The position numbers and the translations under genes were made by a program. A stretch of 9,404 nt of DNA from Anaerolineaceae bacterium (lineage in GTDB: Bacteria; Planctomycetota; Phycisphaerae; FEN-1346; JAACEH01): contig JAACEH010000150.1 of NCBI GenBank assembly GCA_011682595.1, forward strand, positions 1-9,404. Direction: 5' to 3'. Below, in pieces: positions 4,590-9,404 of this stretch; position 1 is the first letter of the stretch; each line of letters starts with the position of its first letter. The notes under the pieces are model-generated. The model was not told the origin of the DNA and did no database searches. It was given only the letters and a program-made list of their open reading frames with translations.

Positions 4590-6974
4590 GTGGACGCTCA
4601 CGCACTGGAACTTCTGGAGTTCCGCAAGATACAGGAGATGGTCGTCAGCCGGGCCACCCTGGAGGCGACCCGGGCGACGATTGTGCGCGAGCTGGTGCCG
4701 GTGACCGACAGCCAAGCGATTGTGCGCCGCCGCGACCGGATCAGCGAACTGGTCGTCCTGACCCGGGCCGGCAAGGACTTCTCTATCCTGGTCATGGACG
4801 ATCCGTCGCAGTTCCTGCACCGGGCACACATCCAGGACAGTTACCTGACCGGCCGCCAGTTGCGGCAGGTTCTGACCCTGCTGGAAAGCGCCGCCAACGC
4901 ACGGCGATTCTTCAAGACACACGCCGCCGACGCGCCGCTGGTGGCGGCCATGGCCGAGGGGCTGGTCGATCTGCCGGAACTTCGCGGGGCCATGGCCAAA
5001 GCCATTGCCGAGGACGGCACGGTCAACGACGACGCCTCGGAGGAGCTGCGGCAGATTCGCCGCCAGAAACGCACCACCCGAAACCGTATCGAGGGCAAGC
5101 TCCAGGCGATTCTTCGCCGGCCCGAGTTTCGCGACGCCCTGGCCGGCGACCGGGCCAGCCAGCGCGGCGGGCGGCTGGTCCTGCAACTGAAGGCCAACCA
5201 GTGGACCACCGTCGGCGGCCTGGTGCACGACCGCTCGCACACCGGGCAGACCTTTTACGTCGAACCGGCGGCGACCATCGAGCTGGGCAACGAACTTCAG
5301 AACCTGGCCGCCGAGGAAGAATCCGAGGTGCGGCGAATCCTGCTGGCCCTGACCCGCACCCTGCGGCCGTGGCTCGACGACCTGCAGGGCTCGTTCGACC
5401 TTCTGGTGCAGATCGACATGCTCCGGGCGGCGGCCCGGTTGGCCGAACTGCGCCACATGATCCCGCCGACAATCGCCGCCCGGGGTGCGGCCCTGGAACT
5501 GGTTGAGGCCCGTCACCCGGTGCTCGAGTCGGCCCTGGAGGGCGAAGGGCACCGGGGGCGGGGGCACCTGGTGCCGCTGTCGCTGCGGATCGAAAGCGAT
5601 CTGAAGGCCCTGGCCGTCACCGGGAGCAACACCGGCGGCAAGACCGTGGCCCTGAAAACCGTCGGCCTGCTGGCCCTGATGGCCCAGGCGGGTCTCCACC
5701 TGCCGGCCCGGCGGGCCAGCCTGCCGATTTTCGACCGCGTGCTGGTCGACATCGGCGACGAGCAATCGATCGAGCAGTCGCTGTCGACGTTCTCCAGTCA
5801 CATGTCGCAGATCATCAACGTGGTCAGCCGGGCGACGGCCAACTCGCTTGTCCTGCTGGACGAGCTGGGCAGCGGGACCGATCCGGCCGAAGGCGGGGCC
5901 CTGGCCTGTGCGATCCTGCGGACGCTGGTTGAGCGGCAGGCCACGGCCGTCGTGACCACCCACCTGCGGGAAGTGAAGATCTACTGCCACGACCAGCCGC
6001 ACATGCAGAACGCGGCCATGGAGTTCGATACCGAGACGTTGCAGCCGACCTTCCGCCTGGTGCAGGGCGAACCCGGAGCCAGCCATGCCCTGGCCATCGC
6101 CGGGCGGCTCGGCCTGCCGGCGGAGGTTCTCGAGCGAGCCAGGGCCTTCCTGTCGGACGAGCACCTGAACCTGGAGCAACTGCTGGCCCGCATCACCGAG
6201 GATCGCCGCAAGTTGCGTGAGGATCTGGAGACGGCCCGGCGGGAGCGCCAGGCGGCCCAGGCCGAGCGGCAACAGTTGCGGCAGGAACTGGCCGAGGCCA
6301 GGAAGGAGCGAAAGGCCCTGCTGCGGGAGGCCTACCGCCAGGCGTCGGGCATCGTGGACAACACCAAGCGCGAGATGCAGGAAGTGGTTCGCCGGGCGCG
6401 GCAGCACGGCGCTACGGGCGAGATTGAGCGTCTGCGGGAGAAGGTCCGCGAGAAAGGGGCCGGCCTGGCCAAGGCAGGGCGAACCGCCCGCCAGCGGACG
6501 CGACCGAAGGCCAGGCTCCAGCAATTGGCCGTGGGGCAGAGAGTTTACGTCGAGACGATGCGGACCGACGGCGTGATCGAGTCGATCAATCGCCGCAAGG
6601 ATCGCGTCACGGTCAACATCCGCGGACTGGCGGTCGAGGTCGGCGTCGGGGACCTGTCGCAGCCGGAAGCCGCCTCGGGTCGCCGGGAGCAGCCCCCCCG
6701 CCAGGCGAGCGCGCGAACTTCGGGCGCGGCGGCAATTGAGCTGAACCTGATCGGCCAGCGGGTTGTCGAGGCGGTCGGGAGGCTGGACCGTTTTCTCGAC
6801 CAGGCCGTTGTGGCCGACTATGAGCGGGTGACGGTCATCCACGGCCGCGGAACCGGCGCCCTGATGAAGGCCGTGCAGGACTATCTGGGCGGCCACCCGC
6901 TGGTCGAGTCGTTCCGGCCGGGCAACGAAACCGAAGGCGGCATCGCCGTGACGGTGGTCCACCTGAAGGAGTGA
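4590..6974 (+). CDS. mutS2: MutS2 family ATPase (endonuclease MutS2 / ribosome-collision factor)
   Basis: A 794-residue MutS paralogue, close to the usual length (about 785 in Bacillus subtilis). It lacks the mismatch-recognition domain of MutS. Order: core/lever helices (1-320), ABC-type ATPase with Walker A GSNTGGKT (345-352, Lys351; Pro is usual where Ser is), STFSSHMSQI (399 on), Walker B LVLLDELGSGTDPAEGG (Asp424, Glu425) and VVTTHLREVK. Next come a charged coiled coil (about 534-610), a KOW-like segment VGQRVYV..VGVGDLS (about 648-690), a low-complexity Arg/Ala/Pro linker, and a C-terminal Smr domain (about 718-794) with HGRGTGAL at 751. The Smr LDLRG motif is LNLIG here (718-722), so a conserved acidic residue is absent. 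Known roles of the family are suppression of recombination and, in Bacillus, binding and splitting of collided ribosomes, to which the KOW and Smr parts contribute. The next gene starts after 7 bases, implying co-transcription. Confidence 0.93.
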   Translation: MDAHALELLEFRKIQEMVVSRATLEATRATIVRELVPVTDSQAIVRRRDRISELVVLTRAGKDFSILVMDDPSQFLHRAHIQDSYLTGRQLRQVLTLLESAANARRFFKTHAADAPLVAAMAEGLVDLPELRGAMAKAIAEDGTVNDDASEELRQIRRQKRTTRNRIEGKLQAILRRPEFRDALAGDRASQRGGRLVLQLKANQWTTVGGLVHDRSHTGQTFYVEPAATIELGNELQNLAAEEESEVRRILLALTRTLRPWLDDLQGSFDLLVQIDMLRAAARLAELRHMIPPTIAARGAALELVEARHPVLESALEGEGHRGRGHLVPLSLRIESDLKALAVTGSNTGGKTVALKTVGLLALMAQAGLHLPARRASLPIFDRVLVDIGDEQSIEQSLSTFSSHMSQIINVVSRATANSLVLLDELGSGTDPAEGGALACAILRTLVERQATAVVTTHLREVKIYCHDQPHMQNAAMEFDTETLQPTFRLVQGEPGASHALAIAGRLGLPAEVLERARAFLSDEHLNLEQLLARITEDRRKLREDLETARRERQAAQAERQQLRQELAEARKERKALLREAYRQASGIVDNTKREMQEVVRRARQHGATGEIERLREKVREKGAGLAKAGRTARQRTRPKARLQQLAVGQRVYVETMRTDGVIESINRRKDRVTVNIRGLAVEVGVGDLSQPEAASGRREQPPRQASARTSGAAAIELNLIGQRVVEAVGRLDRFLDQAVVADYERVTVIHGRGTGALMKAVQDYLGGHPLVESFRPGNETEGGIAVTVVHLKE

Positions 6975-6981
6975 CTCCCCT

Positions 6982-7521
6982 TTGCAGAGCAAGCCGCTTT
7001 CGGCCCAGGCCCGCGACTCGCTGATCGAAGCGCCGGACGACGTTCTGTTGCGGCAGGTCGAAGTCGAGAGGTTCCGCAGCAGCGGACCCGGAGGCCAGCA
7101 CCGCAACAAGGTCGAGACCGGCCTGCGCATCCGCCACCGCAAGACCGGCATCGTCGTAACAGCGACCGAGCGGCGCAGCCAACATGAAAATCGGGCCAAG
7201 GCAATCAAGCGGCTGCGACGGGCCCTGGCGACGGAGGTCCGCGCCGAGGCGGCTGACCGCGCCGCGCTGCCGGCCACGGTAGTCGCCCTGCTGGAATCGG
7301 CCCGCTGGCCGAACCTGTCACCGAAGTCGCAGGGCTTCTGGCTCCTGGCGGCGAGGGTGCTCGACCGCTTTACTGCGGACAATGGGCGGCTGTCGGACAC
7401 GGCCCATGCGCTGGGCGTTTCAACGGGTTCGCTGTCGAAGTTCCTGGGCCGCGACCCGGTCCTGTGGCAGGCCGCGTGCCGGATTCGCGCGGCGGCGGGC
7501 CTGGGAGCGCTTCGCAAATAG
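6982..7521 (+). CDS. peptide chain release factor-like protein (GGQ domain) with a distinct C-terminal domain
   Basis: A 179-residue protein with the catalytic domain of class I release factors (RF-1 family, PF00472). SSGPGGQHRNKVET places GGQ at 37-39, and the domain runs to about residue 75 with the basic stretch RRSQHENRAKAIKRLR. The GGQ loop triggers hydrolysis of peptidyl-tRNA on the large subunit. No codon-recognition domain precedes it, as in the rescue factor ArfB/YaeJ. In place of ArfB's short basic tail, the C-terminus is a helical region (about 95-179) that contains a helix-turn-helix-like stretch, RLSDTAHALGVSTGSLSKFLG (from 136), then LWQAACRIRAAAGLGALRK. The TTG start follows AAGGAG (6966-6971), which lies at the very end of mutS2. 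The 7-base gap and lack of a promoter argue for one operon. Ribosome rescue is the likely role; how it recognises its target is not known from sequence. Confidence 0.85.
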   Translation: MQSKPLSAQARDSLIEAPDDVLLRQVEVERFRSSGPGGQHRNKVETGLRIRHRKTGIVVTATERRSQHENRAKAIKRLRRALATEVRAEAADRAALPATVVALLESARWPNLSPKSQGFWLLAARVLDRFTADNGRLSDTAHALGVSTGSLSKFLGRDPVLWQAACRIRAAAGLGALRK

Positions 7522-7546
7522 GTGCTCCGGCGGGAGAGGCTGGCCC

Positions 7547-7576
7547 TTGAATTCCTGCAACAAACCGGGGTATCAT
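7547..7576 (+). promoter_or_regulatory. candidate sigma70-type promoter for the secreted-protein gene
   Basis: TTGAAT (7547-7552) and TATCAT (7571-7576) are 18 bases apart in the 140-base gap after the GGQ gene. A start near 7583 would give a leader of about 79 bases. Prediction by consensus match. Confidence 0.45.
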
Positions 7577-7649
7577 ACGTTTGTATGGTTGTTCACCTCC
7601 GGCGAACGCATCGTCAGCAAGTCGCATCAGGTCTATCGCTTCAGCCTGT

Positions 7650-7655
7650 AAGGAG
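7650..7655 (+). promoter_or_regulatory. ribosome binding site deciding the start of the secreted-protein gene
   Basis: AAGGAG six bases before ATG at 7662 selects this codon over an in-frame TTG at 7581, which has no such site and lies at the predicted transcription start. Only the 7662 start puts the signal peptide at the N-terminus. Confidence 0.8.
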
Positions 7656-7661
7656 ATTACT

Positions 7662-8309
7662 ATGCGCACTGCAAGAATCGCCCGCTACGTGGTTATCGCC
7701 GCTGTTGCCCTGGGGCTTGCCGCGCCGCAGGTGGCCGGACAGCGCCGCCGGGGCAGGGACGACGACCACGTCAACCGCAATCGGCTGAAGATGGCCGGCC
7801 TGCTCGATGAAGCGCGTAAACTCGGCCTGGAGGCCGGGGCCCTCACAAGGGAAGCGGTCCGCGGCAAGATCCCGGACCGCACCAAGCCGGCCAAGGAGGG
7901 CCAAAAGAAGGAGGACCGCTGGATCGAGTTGACCACCAAGGAACGATTGGACCGCTTCGCCAAGGCCAAGAAGAAATTCGACGCCTCGTTCAGGAAGGTG
8001 GGCGAGGTTGAGAAGTTCCTCAAGACCCATCCCGACATCATCCGGGAGAACATCCCGGCCGAGGCCAAGAAGAAACTTCAGCGGGCCTGCGCGATGACGC
8101 TGGTGGCCGAGACGCGATTCCGCATGTCGGAGAACCTGGGCGCGATCACGAGTTGGCGGAAACTCGCCTCGCAGGCCTTGAAGATCGACAAGGAATGCCT
8201 CGAAGCCCAGCGACTGGACAAGGAACTCAAGGATATGGCCGCCAAGAAGGAAAAAGAAGACACGAACTCCGGGGCCAACAAGGATACCGAGAAACCCAAG
8301 AAGGAATAG
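7662..8309 (+). CDS. small secreted lysine-rich protein, function unknown
   Basis: A 215-residue protein with a signal peptide: MRTARIARYVVIAAVALGLAA has a basic n-region and hydrophobic core, and PQVAG followed by QRRRG suggests cleavage after Gly26. The mature part is strongly charged, with many Lys, Glu and Asp residues, and predominantly helical in character. A first helix (NRLKMAGLLDEARKLGLEAG) leads to KERLDRFAKAKKKFDASFRKVGEVEKFLKTHP, then a Cys-containing segment (LQRACAMTLVAETRFRMSENLGAITSWRKLASQALKIDKECLEAQRLDKEL) reminiscent of a TPR-like helical pair. It ends in a disordered Lys/Glu/Asn tail. It has two Cys in the mature part. I do not recognise a family. It has its own promoter and Shine-Dalgarno site, so it is not obviously part of the mutS2 operon. 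The coding call is firm; the TPR-like reading is only an impression. Confidence 0.8.
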   Translation: MRTARIARYVVIAAVALGLAAPQVAGQRRRGRDDDHVNRNRLKMAGLLDEARKLGLEAGALTREAVRGKIPDRTKPAKEGQKKEDRWIELTTKERLDRFAKAKKKFDASFRKVGEVEKFLKTHPDIIRENIPAEAKKKLQRACAMTLVAETRFRMSENLGAITSWRKLASQALKIDKECLEAQRLDKELKDMAAKKEKEDTNSGANKDTEKPKKE

Positions 8310-8388
8310 CCGCGCCCGACCGGGCCGGCCCCGCCAGGAGTATTGGCGGCACGGTCCCGCAGTGAAGAAGAAGACCGGCGGCAAAGCC

Positions 8389-8427
8389 AAAAAAAGCCCC
8401 GGCAGGCTCGCGCTATTACCTGCCGGG
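8389..8427 (-). terminator. stem-loop with flanking A/T tract, intrinsic-terminator-like on the minus strand
   Basis: CCCGGCAGG (8398-8400 with 8401-8406) pairs perfectly with CCTGCCGGG (8419-8427) around a 12-base loop. Seven A residues precede it (8389-8395), so on the minus strand the stem is followed by GC and T7, the form of an intrinsic terminator. On the plus strand the stem lacks a U-tract but lies 90 bases after the secreted-protein gene and could still end or protect that transcript. No minus-strand gene is seen to its right, which makes the orientation odd. Confidence 0.45.
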
Positions 8428-8689
8428 TGATTGGCGCCGACCGCCGGCGCCTAACCAATAAACCAACTAACCAGATTGTTCTTCAAAGCACCGTAAGAAT
8501 TTCTTTTTCTCGGGCGTCTTGTCTCATGGAATTCTAGGCACGCCGCGGGGCCGGTCAACTCGGCCGGTCCACCATCTCCCGGTCAATCAGCCGGGATGGG
8601 CCATTCATCGGCTCTAAAATTGCGATTAAGCTCGCCGCGGGTCACCACTGGACATTCACCGGATGCCCCGCCGGGGGGCCTATCGGCTT

Positions 8690-8727
8690 GTTTCGACCTA
8701 CCCTCGCCATTGTCGAAACGCTATAAT
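8690..8727 (+). promoter_or_regulatory. promoter -10 box with adjoining inverted repeat, upstream of the kinase-family gene
   Basis: A perfect TATAAT (8722-8727) has no good -35 at the usual distance (TACCCT at 8699). Instead an inverted repeat, GTTTCGAC (8690-8697) and GTCGAAAC (8712-8719), 14 bases apart, covers the -35 region. This suggests a regulated promoter with a dimeric DNA-binding protein. Transcription would start near 8734. Confidence 0.45.
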
Positions 8728-8765
8728 CATGCTGTTTGTTGCTTGAGAACCTTGCATATTGGAGG

Positions 8766-8787
8766 GGCTGCAGCGGAAGTTGCAGCC
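8766..8787 (+). promoter_or_regulatory. leader hairpin between Shine-Dalgarno-like GGAGG and the GTG start
   Basis: GGCTGCA (8766-8772) pairs with TGCAGCC (8781-8787) around an 8-base loop. GGAGG (8761-8765) directly precedes the hairpin and the GTG start at 8796 lies 8 bases after it. Folding would bring the distant GGAGG to normal spacing. Confidence 0.4.
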
Positions 8788-8795
8788 GGCAGACA

Positions 8796-9404
8796 GTGGC
8801 CCGCTACGTCATCTTTCATAATCCGATTTCCGGCTCGGGGCGGGCGGCCCGGATGGCCGATCAGATCACCCGGCAGTTGACCGCTCACGGCCACGGGGTC
8901 GACCACCTCCAGCCCCGCAGCAGGGAAGAGGGCATCGAGGCCGCCCGCGGGATTGACGAGTCCTATGCCGCCCTGATCAGCGTCGGCGGCGACGGGACGC
9001 ACAACACCATCGCCAACGGACTGGTGGGCCGCAGCGTGCCCATGTTGCCGGTGCCCGCGGGGACCGAGAACGTGCTGTGCAAGGCCATCGGCATTCCGGG
9101 CGATCCGGTCGTGGTCCGCGAGATTCTGGAGGCCGGCCGCATCTGTCCCATGGACGTTGCCTTCGCCAACGGGCAGGCCTTCATGATCATGAGCGGCGTG
9201 GGATTCGACGCCACGGTGACCCGCGAAGTTCATGAGCATCGCCACGGTCCGATCCGCCGCCGCGATTACTACCTGCCCTCGCTCCGCAACTGGTGGAGCT
9301 ACATCTGGCCGCGCCTGGCGGTGGAGGTCGACGGCCAGGTGGTCGCCGAGGACGCGGCACTGGTGATTGTCGGGAACATGCGGCTCTATGCCGACAAGCT
9401 GCAC
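8796..9404 (+). CDS. diacylglycerol kinase / sphingosine kinase family protein (YegS/DgkB-like), 5' part
   Basis: A reading frame open from GTG 8796 to the window edge gives 203 residues of a DAGK catalytic-domain protein, and the 3' end is missing. Such enzymes phosphorylate diacylglycerol or related lipids using ATP at the inner membrane face. Motifs are MARYVIFHNPISGSGRAAR (NPxSG loop at 9-13), SVGGDGTHN (nucleotide-binding GGDGT at 64-68), PVPAGTENVLCKA (from 85), and the SGVGFDATV segment. The GTEN sequence replaces the GTGND of well-studied DgkB/YegS proteins, so substrate preference could differ. The GTG is chosen because the NPxSG motif normally lies about ten residues from the N-terminus and no ATG or better start lies upstream in frame. 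The usual Shine-Dalgarno distance is not met unless the leader hairpin folds. It has its own promoter region. The family call is strong; the lipid substrate is unknown. Confidence 0.88.
   Translation, partial: MARYVIFHNPISGSGRAARMADQITRQLTAHGHGVDHLQPRSREEGIEAARGIDESYAALISVGGDGTHNTIANGLVGRSVPMLPVPAGTENVLCKAIGIPGDPVVVREILEAGRICPMDVAFANGQAFMIMSGVGFDATVTREVHEHRHGPIRRRDYYLPSLRNWWSYIWPRLAVEVDGQVVAEDAALVIVGNMRLYADKLH

Larger units (their letters stand above)
8310..8795. other. intergenic region without a supported gene
   Basis: These 486 bases carry no frame with a convincing start and protein-like composition. They contain a stem-loop with an adjacent A-tract (8389-8427), a second hairpin GGCGCCG/CGGCGCC (about 8433-8451), an A/T-richer stretch (8452-8540) that stands out from its surroundings, two adjacent hairpins of CCGG-TCAA type (8549-8596), an inverted repeat next to a TATAAT box (8690-8727), and a leader hairpin (8766-8787). 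Confidence 0.7.

Noticed and set aside
4485..7517. 1010-codon open frame on the minus strand
   Set aside because: It lies exactly antisense to mutS2 and the GGQ gene, both of which have clear family motifs. Long antisense frames are expected when G/C is favoured at third codon positions. Its translation is Gln/Arg/Pro/Gly-rich with no recognisable domain.
7594..7600. CACCTCC in the leader as an anti-Shine-Dalgarno switch
   Set aside because: Only four bases (CTCC with GGAG) can pair with the ribosome site at 7650, too weak to support a switch.
7581..7661. Earlier TTG start for the secreted protein
   Set aside because: It would bury the signal peptide 27 residues inside the protein, has no Shine-Dalgarno site, and lies at the predicted transcription start.
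8363..8431. 22-codon lysine-rich micro-ORF (GTG start) after the secreted-protein gene
   Set aside because: No ribosome site at proper distance, and it runs through the stem-loop at 8398-8427. The Lys codons are explained by the A-tract.
8727..9404. 225-codon minus-strand frame at the right edge
   Set aside because: It is antisense to the diacylglycerol-kinase-family frame from 8796, which carries NPxSG, GGDGT and GTEN motifs in order.

Overview
The window is high-GC bacterial DNA, most likely from a Planctomycetota (Phycisphaerae-like) genome or metagenome contig. That assignment is an inference. It rests on base composition, on a glycoside hydrolase family 2 enzyme with an extra C-terminal domain, on a short GGQ release-factor-like protein, and on a lipid-kinase-like protein with a GTEN motif. 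No rRNA or tRNA is present.

Layout, left to right. Bases 2-119 hold the end of an IS4-family transposase, cut off where a leftward gene (120-1088, true 5' end probably near 1213) stops. That gene encodes a multi-pass membrane protein with two C-terminal zinc ribbons. A compact divergent control region (about 1214-1346) appears to share one A/T box as the -10 of two opposite promoters, with a 30-bp palindrome over one -35. Rightward from 1347 runs a GH2 glycosidase whose frame breaks near 3484-3490 and resumes in another frame to 4248. Bases 4279-4463 hold an elaborate nested palindromic element with at least four perfect hairpins.

A clear sigma70-type promoter (4537-4565) then drives mutS2 (4590-6974), followed after 7 bases by a gene for a GGQ-domain release-factor-like protein (6982-7521). 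Because MutS2 is known to act on collided ribosomes in Bacillus and the GGQ domain hydrolyses peptidyl-tRNA, this pair may be a ribosome-rescue operon. A separately promoted gene (7662-8309) encodes a small secreted, lysine-rich protein of unknown function. The 486-base gap after it holds hairpins and a promoter with an inverted repeat. A diacylglycerol/sphingosine-kinase-family gene (8796 onward) runs off the right edge.

The best candidates for something new are the mutS2-GGQ operon and the 4279-4463 structured element. Two apparent frameshifts (near 1195 and 3487) may be real decay or draft-sequence errors.
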